Positions 15,024-25,067 of a stretch of 25,956 bases of DNA are shown piece by piece (position 1 is the first letter of the stretch; each line of letters opens with the position of its first letter). The notes beneath the pieces are model-generated. The model was not told where the DNA came from, made no database searches, and saw only the letters and a list, made by a program, of their open reading frames with translations. Where the stretch lies: contig JBIIJL010000025.1 of NCBI GenBank assembly GCA_044233795.1, forward strand, positions 1 to 25,956, in the 5' to 3' direction. This DNA is from JBIIJL01 sp044233795 (lineage in GTDB: Bacteria; Pseudomonadota; Gammaproteobacteria; Legionellales; Legionellaceae). A program made the position numbers and the translations under genes.

Positions 15024-16994
15024 CTAAAGAATCAACCAACAAAGAAAAGCAATGACGCTAAATACCATCACACTGATATAGTGGTAGAGATAACCACTCT
15101 GAATTCCGCGAGTATTTCTTGAAAGCCATCGTACGGCTCGCCCTGATCCATTTACAAAAAACCCATCAATAAGAATTTGATCGCCCACCCGGTAAAAAAC
15201 ACGCCCTAAAAGTCTGGCTCCTCGAACAAACACAAAATCATTGAATGAATCAAATCCATATTTATTCATGAGTATCCTATAGGGCCAGGACAGGCTGCGT
15301 GCCATCACCCCTGGTATAGCAGGCATTGCAATATAGCAAATCCATGCAACACCCACACCCGCAAGTGTTATCCAGAACACAAATGATTCAGGAGCATGAA
15401 GGACAGCCCCCCAAGCGCTAGTCACCTCACGCGATAGTTCATTTAATACATTATGCTCTGGCAACACAAAAATTGAGTTGGCAAAGAGGCCCGGTGAGTC
15501 AAACAGAGTTGGCATATACATGATATAGCCCAGAATAACCGATGGAATAGCGAGAAGAACCAATGGTAACCAGACAACCCAAGGCGACTCATGAAGATGG
15601 GACAGTGTATGGGCGTCCATGCGAGGCTTCCCATGGAACGTCATAAATAAGGCACGAAATGTATATAGGGCCGTCACCATTGCTCCTGCAGCAACTGCAA
15701 AATATGCATACGAACCACCTGGAAGCTTGCATAGCTTAACAGCCTCGATGATAGTATCCTTTGAGTAAAATCCTGCAAAAGGCGGTATTGCGCACAGTGC
15801 AAGACTACCAATCAAAAAAGTCACATAGGTGATAGGCATTTTTCTCCAAATGCCACCCATTTTACGCATGTCTTGCTCGTGATGCATGCCCATGATGACT
15901 GAGCCTGCAGCTAAAAACAGCAACGCTTTAAAGCACGCATGGGTTAAAAGATGAAACATACCCGCACTGAATGCTGATGCTCCCATAGCCGCCATCATAT
16001 ATCCCAGCTGCGATAGCGTTGAGTAAGCAATTACGCGCTTGATGTCATTCATCACTAAAGCAAGAATCCCGGTAAACAACGCACCGGTTGCCCCAATTAC
16101 CAGCACAAAATTAAGTGCCTCAGTTGAAAGCTCAATCAGTGGTGAAATACGCGCCACCATAAATACACCAGCCGTAACCATTGTTGCGGCATGAATCAAA
16201 GCTGAAATAGGTGTTGGGCCTTCCATGGACTCAGGAAGCCACACATGTAACGGTACTTGAGCTGACTTACCCATTGCCCCTATAAACAATAATAGACAAA
16301 TCACTGTGATCATTGACCAAGGATGGCCGGAAAAAATTTGTATCGTTTCAAGAGATAATGCATTTGCCCTGCTAAATACGATTTCATAATCTAGGCTACC
16401 AGCATGCGCTAGAATTAAAGCCATCCCAAGTACAAAACCAAAATCCCCCACTCGATTTACTAGAAATGCTTTAAGACCACCTTGTATCGCTGACTCTTTT
16501 TGATACCAGAAACTGATCAATAAATACGATACTAAACCAACGCCTTCCCAACCAAAAAACATTTGTAAAAAGTTATTTGCCGTAACTAGCATGAGCATCA
16601 TGAAGGTGAAAAGTGAAATGTAGCTAAAAAAGCGCTGGTATCCGTCATCTTCAGCCATATACCCAATGCTATAAATATGGACTAGAAATGATACAAAACT
16701 GACAACAACCATCATCACGACCGTCAGTCTGTCAATTAAAAATCCCACATAAAACGAGTAGGTAAATAGTTCACCACCATTAGCCCAGGAATAAAGATTA
16801 ATGTTAACTGATTGAGCAGCCCCAGTAAGAATGAGCGTTGCAACGTATATAGATAACACTACCGATATCGCCATGGCAATGATAGTGACAGAGTGTGCCC
16901 CTACACGCCCAATTTGTTGTCGAAAAAAACCCGCAACAATAGCACCTATTAGAGGCGCAAAAACAACTATCAAACAACACTGTAAAATACTCAC
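15024..16994 (-). CDS. nuoL: NADH-quinone oxidoreductase subunit L
   Basis: NuoL is the distal antiporter-like subunit of complex I, with a long C-terminal lateral helix that runs along NuoM and NuoN. The 656 residues include Glu150 (FFGWEGVGLVSYLLISFWY), Lys243 (AMGKSAQVPLHVWLPESMEG) and the HAATMVTAGVF segment. The last third carries the amphipathic lateral helix and a final membrane anchor ending FSVIAFLCWLIL. The start is GTG at 16992-16994, with AAGGA seven bases upstream; that site overlaps the nuoK stop, so the two genes are probably coupled. Confidence 0.97.
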   Translation of the reverse strand: MSILQCCLIVVFAPLIGAIVAGFFRQQIGRVGAHSVTIIAMAISVVLSIYVATLILTGAAQSVNINLYSWANGGELFTYSFYVGFLIDRLTVVMMVVVSFVSFLVHIYSIGYMAEDDGYQRFFSYISLFTFMMLMLVTANNFLQMFFGWEGVGLVSYLLISFWYQKESAIQGGLKAFLVNRVGDFGFVLGMALILAHAGSLDYEIVFSRANALSLETIQIFSGHPWSMITVICLLLFIGAMGKSAQVPLHVWLPESMEGPTPISALIHAATMVTAGVFMVARISPLIELSTEALNFVLVIGATGALFTGILALVMNDIKRVIAYSTLSQLGYMMAAMGASAFSAGMFHLLTHACFKALLFLAAGSVIMGMHHEQDMRKMGGIWRKMPITYVTFLIGSLALCAIPPFAGFYSKDTIIEAVKLCKLPGGSYAYFAVAAGAMVTALYTFRALFMTFHGKPRMDAHTLSHLHESPWVVWLPLVLLAIPSVILGYIMYMPTLFDSPGLFANSIFVLPEHNVLNELSREVTSAWGAVLHAPESFVFWITLAGVGVAWICYIAMPAIPGVMARSLSWPYRILMNKYGFDSFNDFVFVRGARLLGRVFYRVGDQILIDGFFVNGSGRAVRWLSRNTRGIQSGYLYHYISVMVFSVIAFLCWLIL

Positions 16995-16998
16995 GTTG

Positions 16999-17304
16999 TC
17001 ATCCTTTCAAATGATTCATTTGATTGACATTGATATTGCCGCGATTCCGAAATACCAACAAAACAATCGCCAGTCCGATGGCGGCCTCAGCCGCTGCTAC
17101 CGTTAGGATAAAAAAGACAAATACTTGGCCAGAAGTTGCACCATAGTAATGAGAAAATGCAACAAAATTTGTATTTACAGCCAATAACATCAATTCGATA
17201 CAAACCAAAAGAAGAATAATATTTCTTCTATTCATCATAATACCTACCAAACTTAGACCGAAAAGAATCACCGTCAAGATAAGGTAGTTAGTTGCTGGTA
17301 TCAT
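16999..17304 (-). CDS. nuoK: NADH-quinone oxidoreductase subunit K
   Basis: NuoK is a three-helix membrane subunit in the proton-translocating arm of complex I. At 101 residues it is of normal length. The two essential membrane glutamates are Glu37 (VCIELMLLAVN) and Glu73 (TVAAAEAAIGLA). GAGG lies seven bases upstream of the ATG. It lies 56 bases after nuoJ and 4 before nuoL. Confidence 0.97.
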   Translation of the reverse strand: MIPATNYLILTVILFGLSLVGIMMNRRNIILLLVCIELMLLAVNTNFVAFSHYYGATSGQVFVFFILTVAAAEAAIGLAIVLLVFRNRGNINVNQMNHLKG

Positions 17305-17360
17305 AAAATTTCCTCAATTTCTGTTACCCCTTGGATTTATTTCCTCATGCAAAAAATTGA

Positions 17361-18011
17361 TCATGTTACAGAATCCATCTTAACCAATTTAAGCCGATCT
17401 ACTTTAGTCGTCATGAGTTGATCAAGAATATTCTGTTTTTTGCTTCGATTTGGTCTTCTGTGCACCAAGGAAATCGCTGCCACAATAGCAACTAGCAAGA
17501 TAACCGCTGCGAGCTCGAACGCGTAGACATAGTCTGTATATAGAACAAGCCCTAAAGCTTCAGAGTTTGATACTGCTACGGATTTTTTTACCAATGCATC
17601 AGGTGTGTATTCATGAGCTCGAACTTTAGCAGCCGTTACTGAAACTTCAACTGCAGTATTGAATGCCCCCTTTGGGGTCCCAGCCAGCAGTAATCCTACT
17701 AATAGGGCAACCAACGTAAGACCAACTGGCAGATACCTTATAAACAGTGACTTCATAGACTCAACGTCAATGTTCAACATCATCACAACAAACAAAAACA
17801 GTGTCATGACCGCTCCAACGTAAACCAGGACAAGAATAAAAGCTAAAAATTCAGCATGCACAAGCATCCAAAGAACGGCACTCGTCAAGAAAGCGAGGAC
17901 CAAAAACAAGACGCACCTCACAGGGTTATTTTGGGTTATAACTAAAAAGGCACACAAAATAGTTAGACCCGCAAAAACATAAAAAATAATTTGCGGAAGC
18001 ATCTCATACAT
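17361..18011 (-). CDS. nuoJ: NADH-quinone oxidoreductase subunit J
   Basis: NuoJ is a five-helix membrane subunit of complex I next to NuoK. The 216 residues show hydrophobic helices from the N-terminus and the conserved third-helix segment VYVGAVMTLFLFVVMMLN (about 64-80). A further helix, LAAVILLVAIVAAISL, precedes the basic motif VHRRPNRSKKQ. The C-terminal tail after that motif is hydrophilic and poorly conserved. It lies 11 bases after nuoI. Confidence 0.95.
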   Translation of the reverse strand: MYEMLPQIIFYVFAGLTILCAFLVITQNNPVRCVLFLVLAFLTSAVLWMLVHAEFLAFILVLVYVGAVMTLFLFVVMMLNIDVESMKSLFIRYLPVGLTLVALLVGLLLAGTPKGAFNTAVEVSVTAAKVRAHEYTPDALVKKSVAVSNSEALGLVLYTDYVYAFELAAVILLVAIVAAISLVHRRPNRSKKQNILDQLMTTKVDRLKLVKMDSVT

Positions 18012-18022
18012 ATTGCACCTCT

Positions 18023-18523
18023 TTAACGATATTTTTCATCAGTTTTCCTATCCGCCGCCAATCTCGGCTCCATCATGTCACCAACCGCCAAAAGCTTTTG
18101 TTTGGTCATGATATTCTGGCCACGCTCACTAATATGGTAGTGATGTATAGGAGTCACGACAATGGAGTCAACTGGGCATGACTCCTCACATAATCCGCAA
18201 TTTATACATTTGAACATATCTATATCATAGCGAGTAGTTCGGCGTGACCCGTCCTCTCGAGGTTCAGATTCTATCGTTATTGCTAGAGCAGGGCAAACTG
18301 CTTCACAAAGCTTACAAGCGATACATCGCTCCTCACCATTTGGGTATCTACGTAAGGCTAAAAGCCCACGAAATCTTGGAGAAATTGGAGTTTTCTCCTC
18401 TGGGAACTGGACCGTGATTTTTTTCTTAAAGAAATATTTTCCGGTAACGCTTAAACCGCTCAGCAACTCTAGTAAAAGGAAGCTTCGCAAATAGTGCTTT
18501 AGATACTTATATGCTTTTTTCAT
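18023..18523 (-). CDS. nuoI: NADH-quinone oxidoreductase subunit I (two 4Fe-4S clusters)
   Basis: NuoI carries clusters N6a and N6b, relaying electrons to N2 in NuoB. The two ferredoxin motifs are CIACKLCEAVCP (Cys67, 70, 73, 77) and CINCGLCEESCP (Cys106, 109, 112, 116). The N-terminal amphipathic region MKKAYKYLKHYLRSFLLLE places the protein against the membrane. I took the start at the ATG 18521-18523, giving 166 residues, the common length. The open frame extends 34 codons further upstream, but that part lies over nuoH and has no family resemblance. The gap from nuoH is 17 bases. Confidence 0.95.
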   Translation of the reverse strand: MKKAYKYLKHYLRSFLLLELLSGLSVTGKYFFKKKITVQFPEEKTPISPRFRGLLALRRYPNGEERCIACKLCEAVCPALAITIESEPREDGSRRTTRYDIDMFKCINCGLCEESCPVDSIVVTPIHHYHISERGQNIMTKQKLLAVGDMMEPRLAADRKTDEKYR

Positions 18524-18540
18524 GAGCCCGCTCAGTAAAT

Positions 18541-19563
18541 TTAGAACCAGGGTTTTACTTTTAATACAACCATTAATGCTGTCACCACCAACCAAATTAT
18601 CGTCACCGGAATCAACACCTTCCATCCTAGGCGCATAAGTTGATCATATCGATACCGAGGGAATGTTGCTCTAATCCACAGATATACAAAAAGGAAGAAT
18701 GAAACCTTAATAATCAACCAAACAAAGCCTGGAACAAAGAAAAAGATATCGTTTAGTACAGGGATTCCCTCAAATGGAGATAGCCAACCACCCAGAAACA
18801 TTACTGCCATGACCGTTGAAATCAAAATCATACTGGCATATTCAGCCAGGAAGAATAGTGCAAACCCAATCGCTGAGTATTCAACATGAAATCCTGCTAC
18901 AATTTCAGATTCGCCCTCTACGAGGTCAAACGGAGCTCGATTGGTTTCAGCAATTGCTGATATCCAAAATACCATAAACAACGGTAGCAGCGGAAGGAAC
19001 CACCAGTGCCAAATACCACCTTGCTGCCCATGTACAATGTCAGTTAGGTTCATGCTACCAGCAGCTAGCAATACACCAACAAATGCAAACCCCATTGAAA
19101 TTTCATAGGACACAGTTTGTGCAGCACTACGCAGGGCACCTAGCATTGCATATTTTGAATTGGAAGCCCAGCCGGCTATGAGAGCACCATAAACACTCAG
19201 AGAACTCATTGCGAAAATATATAAAACGCCCGCATTGATATTGGCAAGAACGATCCCTTCATTGAAGGGTATCACAGCCCACCCAGCTAAAGCGGGTGTT
19301 AATGCAAATAGTGGGGCAATAATGAACAAATATTTATTAGACCGGTTTGGAATAACAATTTCTTTTCGAATAAGTTTAATGAGATCTGCAAAGGGCTGTA
19401 ACAACCCTTTAAACCCAACGCGATTTGGACCGATCCGAACTTGGATATATCCGATTACTTTACGCTCTGCATAGGTTAGGTAAGCAACACAAAGCAGTAG
19501 CGGTACCACAATCACGAGGATTTTAATAACAATCCAGAGCAATATAGCAATGTCTTGTAACAT
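18541..19563 (-). CDS. nuoH: NADH-quinone oxidoreductase subunit H
   Basis: NuoH is the membrane subunit that forms much of the quinone-binding cavity at the junction of the two arms. The 340 residues include AERKVIGYIQVRIGPNRVG (32-50) and the charged loop AETNRAPFDLVEGESEIV (205-222), both invariant family landmarks. It also has about eight membrane helices and the late RATFPRYRYDQLMRLGWK motif. It starts with ATG four bases after the nuoG stop. Confidence 0.97.
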   Translation of the reverse strand: MLQDIAILLWIVIKILVIVVPLLLCVAYLTYAERKVIGYIQVRIGPNRVGFKGLLQPFADLIKLIRKEIVIPNRSNKYLFIIAPLFALTPALAGWAVIPFNEGIVLANINAGVLYIFAMSSLSVYGALIAGWASNSKYAMLGALRSAAQTVSYEISMGFAFVGVLLAAGSMNLTDIVHGQQGGIWHWWFLPLLPLFMVFWISAIAETNRAPFDLVEGESEIVAGFHVEYSAIGFALFFLAEYASMILISTVMAVMFLGGWLSPFEGIPVLNDIFFFVPGFVWLIIKVSFFLFVYLWIRATFPRYRYDQLMRLGWKVLIPVTIIWLVVTALMVVLKVKPWF

Positions 19564-19567
19564 GTTC

Positions 19568-21922
19568 TTACCTATCTTTAATCGTTATTGAAGCGAAGGC
19601 ATGCCCTAGATCAACTGTTTCTGGTAGTGCATTTGCTACCCAAACAACATCTAGCGCTATACGCTCATCAAGTTGAAGCGGCAATGTTATCTCAATATCT
19701 CCCTGAGATACAGTAGCCATTTCACTCAGTTGATATTTGCTTGCTGTCTCTGGGTGCAAGCGAACACAGGCTGTTTCCGCAGCAGCACATTCTTGTAATG
19801 CTCTAGCATGTCTGACAATAGCATCTGTGCGATACAATGGCCACTCACCCACTCGCACGAGTTTATCACGAATCGCCGGCAACGATTCTGGATAGAACGG
19901 AGAAAAAGTTCTAACTAGTGAACGGTCATGCGCAAGCTCAATTTCTTTCAGCACATCTTCCGATGAAGAATATTCAAAACCATGGCAATGTAGGATATTA
20001 CCTAAAACACGTAATATTTTCCATGCGGGTCGGGACTCCCCAAAGGGAGCTATAGAGCCTTTTACAGTTTGCCAGGTTTGATCGACATTAAGATAAGTGC
20101 CTGATGTTTCAGCGAAAGGCGCAATGGGGAAAATGACATCGGCATACTCTTGGATTGATTCATTTTGAAACGCTGATAACACCACGACAAATTCAGCTGC
20201 AAGTAGTGCTTGCCTAGCGCCGTACGGATTTGCGAAATCATATCCTGGCTCTACACCCATCAAAACATAACCCTTAAGCTTCGCATCTAAAGCGGCTTGC
20301 GCATGTAGCGCTTGAGACGATACAACCTTCCCAGCCACACTCCGGTGAGGAACAAATCCCGCAAGCCAAGCACCTGCGCTATTTGCGCCTGATGTTAAGC
20401 GTAATACCTTTGCAGAACTCAAGGTTTCTATTGCTGAAATTAAAGTTCTAATCAAAGCTGCTTCAGGATGATTTTCACACAATGCTCCAGTAACAATTGC
20501 AGCATTTGGCTCTGTTAGTCCTGACGCCAATTCATTTATGAAAGGATCTGGCTCCAGACCAACAATTAGTTTTTGTAGTTCTTGAGGAAGCGCTTTAGGA
20601 TCTTTAGCTAGTGCTGCTATAATACTTGCCAACTGTAAGGGAATTTCCTGGGGTGATATAGTTACTTTCTCTGAAACATCAAAATGATAGTCATAATCAA
20701 CAGGATTCATCGCTATGATTTTTGCGCCACTTCTAAATGCTTTTCTCACGCGCACGCCTGCCAGAGGAACTTCACGATGAATATTACAACCCACTAGAAA
20801 AATAGTGCGTTGATTTTCAAGTTCTGAATATTTAAGAGAGCTCTGAGGCATAATGGGCTGGCCCGCATCATCCCGAAAATCAGTCTGCTGAAGCCTATGA
20901 TCAAGATTATTTACACCTAATTCTCGCATAAGCTTTTGGAGAAGGTATAGTTCCTCCAGCGTAGAGGAAGGTGAAGAAAAGGCTGCCATTTGCTCAGGAC
21001 CGTGATGCTCTATCACACGGCTAATTCCCTCGGCTGCAAACCTAAAAGCGGTTAGCCAATCTACGGTTTCCCACTGACCTTTTCGCTTTATCATCGGTTT
21101 GTCTGCACGGGTTGGATGGTTTAGTCCAAGATAACTAAATCTATCCCTATCAGAAAGCCACGTTTCATTAATTGAATCTTGCTCTCTGGGAACAACCCTC
21201 ATCAACTCGTTACGCCGTGCATGGACAAATATATTAGAGCCTAGGCAATCGTGAGGAGCGATGCTTACGTGCTCCGTCATTTCCCAAGATCTTGCAGTGA
21301 ATCTATATGGCCTTGATGTCAATGCACCCACAGGACATAAGTCAATGATGTTACCAGAAATTTCGGAGGTGATACTATGCTTTACATATGTACCAATTTC
21401 CATATGCTCACCACGACCCGTCGCCCCAAGCTCACGGATTCCTGCAACTTCCTCGCCAAAGCGCACACACCGTGTGCAGTGAATACAACGAGTCATCTCG
21501 GTTGCTATAAGAGGACCAAGGTCATCGCCTTGAACAGCTCTTTTGCTTTCATCATAGGTGGAGGCGTCATGACCAAAACCCATGGATAGATCTTGCAACT
21601 CGCACTCACCGCCTTGATCGCATATCGGACAGTCGAGCGGATGATTAATGAGTAGAAACTCCATAACGGCTTGCTGCGATCGTATGGCTTCTTTTGATTT
21701 AGTAAAGACTTTCATGCCATCTGTGATAGGAGTTGCGCAAGCAGGAACTGTCTTTTTGCTATTCTCAACACCAACAAGACACATTCTACAATTGGCAGCC
21801 ACAGATAGTTTTTTATGGTAACAAAAACGAGGTATGTAGATGCCTGCCTCATCTGCCACCTCAATAATCATTTTCCCGTTTTCTACGTCGAGTGCCTTCC
21901 CATCGATTTCAATCTTAGCCAT
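19568..21922 (-). CDS. nuoG: NADH-quinone oxidoreductase subunit G (75 kDa subunit)
   Basis: NuoG is the largest peripheral subunit and carries clusters N1b, N4 and N5 of the electron wire. Ligands are visible: N1b at Cys34, 45, 48 and 62; N5 at His94, Cys98, 101 and 107 (HPLDCPICDQGGEC); N4 at Cys146, 149, 152 (CIHCTRC) and Cys196 (DLCPVGAL). The rest, to 784 residues, is a molybdopterin-oxidoreductase-like domain without a cofactor. The extra N7 cluster motif of E. coli-type NuoG is absent; only one cysteine (PHDCLGSNI) is seen where it would start. The start codon overlaps the nuoF stop by one base. Confidence 0.97.
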   Translation of the reverse strand: MAKIEIDGKALDVENGKMIIEVADEAGIYIPRFCYHKKLSVAANCRMCLVGVENSKKTVPACATPITDGMKVFTKSKEAIRSQQAVMEFLLINHPLDCPICDQGGECELQDLSMGFGHDASTYDESKRAVQGDDLGPLIATEMTRCIHCTRCVRFGEEVAGIRELGATGRGEHMEIGTYVKHSITSEISGNIIDLCPVGALTSRPYRFTARSWEMTEHVSIAPHDCLGSNIFVHARRNELMRVVPREQDSINETWLSDRDRFSYLGLNHPTRADKPMIKRKGQWETVDWLTAFRFAAEGISRVIEHHGPEQMAAFSSPSSTLEELYLLQKLMRELGVNNLDHRLQQTDFRDDAGQPIMPQSSLKYSELENQRTIFLVGCNIHREVPLAGVRVRKAFRSGAKIIAMNPVDYDYHFDVSEKVTISPQEIPLQLASIIAALAKDPKALPQELQKLIVGLEPDPFINELASGLTEPNAAIVTGALCENHPEAALIRTLISAIETLSSAKVLRLTSGANSAGAWLAGFVPHRSVAGKVVSSQALHAQAALDAKLKGYVLMGVEPGYDFANPYGARQALLAAEFVVVLSAFQNESIQEYADVIFPIAPFAETSGTYLNVDQTWQTVKGSIAPFGESRPAWKILRVLGNILHCHGFEYSSSEDVLKEIELAHDRSLVRTFSPFYPESLPAIRDKLVRVGEWPLYRTDAIVRHARALQECAAAETACVRLHPETASKYQLSEMATVSQGDIEITLPLQLDERIALDVVWVANALPETVDLGHAFASITIKDR

Positions 21923-23211
21923 TAGTAAGCCTTCTCTGCTTTTACACTTGAATGTTTATGCTTAATGAAATATTCAAACTCATGATAAAAATGCTTAACG
22001 AAACTCTGCACAGGCCAAGCCGCCGCTTCGCCTAACGCACAAATTGTGCGGCCCTCAATGTTATTTGCAACATTCACTAATTTCTCAATGTCTGAAATCT
22101 CTCCATGACCGGTCATGATCCGATGTAGCAATCTCACCAACCACCCCGTACCTTCTCGGCAAGGGGTACACTGACCACACGATTCTTCCATATAAAATTC
22201 AGATATTCGATAAAGAGTATCCACCATACAGGTAGTTTCATCCATGATAATGACAGCACCAGACCCAAGACCTGATCCGGCCTTTTGAATACTGTCATAA
22301 TCCATATCTAAGGTCATCATGATGCTTCCTGGCAATACTGGCATAGAGGTGCCACCAGGAATTACAGCCTTGAGTTTTCGTCCCCCACGCACACCACCGG
22401 CTAATTCGAGCAAAGTCGTGAAAGGTGTACCAAGTGGAACTTCGAAATTGGCTGGATTATTCACATGGCCACTTACACTAAAGCACTTAACACCGCCATT
22501 ATTTGGTTTGCCTAGTTTCAAGAACCAATCTCCACCTTTTTCCATTATGACTGGCACTGAGGCAAACGTCTCCGTATTATTGATCGTTGTAGGCTTGCCA
22601 TATAGACCGTAATTCGCGGGAAATGGGGGTTTAAAACGTGGTTGCCCCTTTTTACCTTCGAGAGAGTTGAGAAGTGCCGTCTCTTCTCCACAGATATATG
22701 CGCCTGCACCTAGGTGATTGTAGAGGTCAAAATCAACACCAGTGTCCAAAATACTCTTACCGAGCAACCCTGCTGCATATGCTTCTTTTAATGCGAACTC
22801 ACAACGGTTAAAAGGCTCCCAAAATTCGCCTCGAATATAATTATAACCAACTGTTGCTCCCATGGTATAGCCAGCGATAGCCATACCCTCAATCAGTTGG
22901 TGCGGATTAAAACGCAGAATATCTCGATCCTTACATGTCCCAGGCTCACCTTCATCTGAATTACAAACCACATATTTTTGTACGGGAGAATTGCGGTTCA
23001 TGAAGCTCCACTTTAAACCAGTAGGAAAACCAGCCCCTCCTCTTCCACGCAAAGCCGAGATCTTTAACTCATCGATAATCACTTGTGGAGGTGTTTGTTC
23101 TTTCAAAATTCGTTTCCAAGCGCTGTAACCCCCAACACTTAGATATGCTTTTAGTGTCCAGGACTCTGGCAAATGTGATGTTCTATAACAGACTTGATTT
23201 AATTCAACCAT
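21922..23211 (-). CDS. nuoF: NADH-quinone oxidoreductase subunit F (NADH- and FMN-binding)
   Basis: NuoF oxidises NADH with FMN and passes electrons to cluster N3. The nucleotide-binding glycine-rich loop is RGRGGAGFPTGLKWSF (55-70). NSDEGEPGTCKDRDIL (84-99) contributes to the FMN site. Cluster N3 is held by ESCGQCTPCREGT (Cys345, 348, 351) and Cys391 (TICALGEAAAWP). The length of 429 residues is normal. It lies 39 bases after nuoE and overlaps nuoG by one base. Confidence 0.97.
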   Translation of the reverse strand: MVELNQVCYRTSHLPESWTLKAYLSVGGYSAWKRILKEQTPPQVIIDELKISALRGRGGAGFPTGLKWSFMNRNSPVQKYVVCNSDEGEPGTCKDRDILRFNPHQLIEGMAIAGYTMGATVGYNYIRGEFWEPFNRCEFALKEAYAAGLLGKSILDTGVDFDLYNHLGAGAYICGEETALLNSLEGKKGQPRFKPPFPANYGLYGKPTTINNTETFASVPVIMEKGGDWFLKLGKPNNGGVKCFSVSGHVNNPANFEVPLGTPFTTLLELAGGVRGGRKLKAVIPGGTSMPVLPGSIMMTLDMDYDSIQKAGSGLGSGAVIIMDETTCMVDTLYRISEFYMEESCGQCTPCREGTGWLVRLLHRIMTGHGEISDIEKLVNVANNIEGRTICALGEAAAWPVQSFVKHFYHEFEYFIKHKHSSVKAEKAY

Positions 23212-23250
23212 GGCTTTGATCTCTGTTAGAGGATGGGAGAAACGATGTCA

Positions 23251-23754
23251 TCATGAGTACTGCTCCAAAATCGCATCGATTTTTTCAGGATTTAGATTCT
23301 CATGATAGTCTTTGTTCACCTGCATCATGGGAGCATTCACACAAGCCCCAAGACATTCAACTGACCGCAAGGTAAACCGCCCATCTTCAGTTGTATCGCC
23401 CAACTTTACACCTAACTTTTTTTCCAGATGATCGACCACTGCGTTTGAGTCGCGCAATTTACATGAAATGTTTGTGCAAATACTAACCAGGTGACGACCT
23501 ATTGGCCTATGTTCGTACATGCTGTAAAAAGAAGCCACTTCATAAACAGCAATCGGAGGCATTGAAAGATAATCAGCAACCGCGTCCATAGATGCTTCAT
23601 CTAGATGGCCGAGTTCTTCTTGAACCATCATCAAGACCTGCATCACCGCCGATTGCCTCTCATGCTCTGGATATTTTACAACCCATTGATCCATTTCCTG
23701 CAAGGTTGCAGCAGATACAAACTGCCGAATTGAATTAGCTGACGTTTCAGTCAT
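23251..23754 (-). CDS. nuoE: NADH-quinone oxidoreductase subunit E (2Fe-2S)
   Basis: NuoE carries cluster N1a beside the FMN site in NuoF. The thioredoxin-like domain has the ligands Cys93 and Cys98 (SICTNISCKL) and Cys134 and Cys138 (VECLGACVNAP). I chose the ATG at 23752-23754, with AAGG about nine bases upstream. It gives 167 residues, matching E. coli NuoE (166). The open frame extends 13 codons further to a TTG, but that part has an unlikely basic sequence and no site. It lies 59 bases after nuoD. Confidence 0.95.
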   Translation of the reverse strand: MTETSANSIRQFVSAATLQEMDQWVVKYPEHERQSAVMQVLMMVQEELGHLDEASMDAVADYLSMPPIAVYEVASFYSMYEHRPIGRHLVSICTNISCKLRDSNAVVDHLEKKLGVKLGDTTEDGRFTLRSVECLGACVNAPMMQVNKDYHENLNPEKIDAILEQYS

Positions 23755-23813
23755 TGTTATTAACCTTCTTGTTCTGAAAAGGGCTGTAGACAACTGTCAA
23801 CGCCCATTATTTT

Positions 23814-25067
23814 TTATCGATCAATTTCACCAAACACAATGTCCTGGCTAGCCAAAATCGCTACACCATCCGCCAACATATGACCTTGTACCATTTCATC
23901 AAAACTCGACAGATGTGCAAACCCTGGAGCACGAATTTTCAAACGATACGGCTTGTTTGCACCATCTGAAACTAAGTAAATTCCAAACTCTCCCTTTGGT
24001 GCTTCGACAGGGCTATAGACCTCACCTCGAGGCAAGCAAAATCCTTCGGTGAACAACTTAAAGTGATGTATCAGTGCTTCCATATCGTGTTTCATTGCCA
24101 ACCGCTTAGGTGGGGTGATTTTGTGTGATTCTATTCGAACTGGTCCTGGGTTCATCGCTAACCAATCTATACATTGCTTGATAATTCTATTAGATTGACG
24201 CATTTCCTCTACTCGGACTAGATATCTATCGTAGCAGTCGCCTGTTTTACCCACAGGAATATCAAACTCGACTTTATCATATGATGCATAGGGTTGTTTT
24301 TTTCGCAAATCCCAGGCTACGCCTGATGCTCTCAACATTGGACCAGTAAATCCCCATTGTAGGGCATTTTCAGCACTCACTATCCCGACATCAACTGTTC
24401 TTTGCTTCCAGATACGGTTATCAGTTAGCAGCGTTTCATATTCATCAATACACCGAGGGAAGCGTTCAGTGAATGCTCGCAGAAAATCTAACAAACTTCC
24501 TTGACGGGTTTCATTCCATCGGTCAATTTCTCGCTCACTATGCCACCTCGATGCTTGATATTTCGGCATACTATCAGGTAGATCTCTGGCAACGCCGCCT
24601 GGACGATAATAAGTTGCATGCATACGTGCACCTGAGACCGCCTCATAGCAATCAAAAAGATCTTCTCGCTCACGAAAGCAGTACAAAAAAACCGTCATCG
24701 CGCCAATATCAAGTGCAACCGCGCCTAACCATAATAAGTGATTGAGGACGCGTGTAACTTCGTCAAATAGTGTCCTAATATACTGGGCACGGATTGGTGC
24801 CTCTATACCCAGCAGTTTCTCTATGGCACGTACATAGGCATGTTCGTTACACATCATCGATACATAGTCTAATCTATCCATATATCCGATGCTTTGGAGG
24901 TATGGTTTTGTTTCAGCGAGCTTTTCCGTAGCTCGATGAAGCAAGCCGATGTGAGGGTCTGCCCGGACTATCGTTTCACCTTCAAGCTCCATCACTAAGC
25001 GCAAGACGCCATGGGCTGCTGGATGCTGTGGACCAAAATTTATCGTATATTGTTGGAGTTCTATCAT
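23814..25067 (-). CDS. nuoD: NADH-quinone oxidoreductase subunit D (49 kDa subunit)
   Basis: NuoD, related to the large subunit of [NiFe] hydrogenases, forms the quinone-reduction site with NuoB. The 417 residues contain GPQHPAAHGVLRLVMELEG (12-30), the HIGLLHRATEKL segment and HATYYRPGGVARDLP. They end in the expected DIVFGEIDR. As a separate gene from nuoC it differs from the fused nuoCD of E. coli, as in most other proteobacteria. Its ATG overlaps the nuoC stop (ATGA), suggesting coupling. Confidence 0.97.
   Translation of the reverse strand: MIELQQYTINFGPQHPAAHGVLRLVMELEGETIVRADPHIGLLHRATEKLAETKPYLQSIGYMDRLDYVSMMCNEHAYVRAIEKLLGIEAPIRAQYIRTLFDEVTRVLNHLLWLGAVALDIGAMTVFLYCFREREDLFDCYEAVSGARMHATYYRPGGVARDLPDSMPKYQASRWHSEREIDRWNETRQGSLLDFLRAFTERFPRCIDEYETLLTDNRIWKQRTVDVGIVSAENALQWGFTGPMLRASGVAWDLRKKQPYASYDKVEFDIPVGKTGDCYDRYLVRVEEMRQSNRIIKQCIDWLAMNPGPVRIESHKITPPKRLAMKHDMEALIHHFKLFTEGFCLPRGEVYSPVEAPKGEFGIYLVSDGANKPYRLKIRAPGFAHLSSFDEMVQGHMLADGVAILASQDIVFGEIDR

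Noticed and set aside
18524..18625. N-terminal extension of NuoI
   Set aside because: It lies within the nuoH coding region and has no resemblance to NuoI; starting at 18523 gives the usual length.
23755..23793. TTG start adding 13 residues to NuoE
   Set aside because: The ATG at 23752-23754 has a ribosome-binding site and gives the family length.
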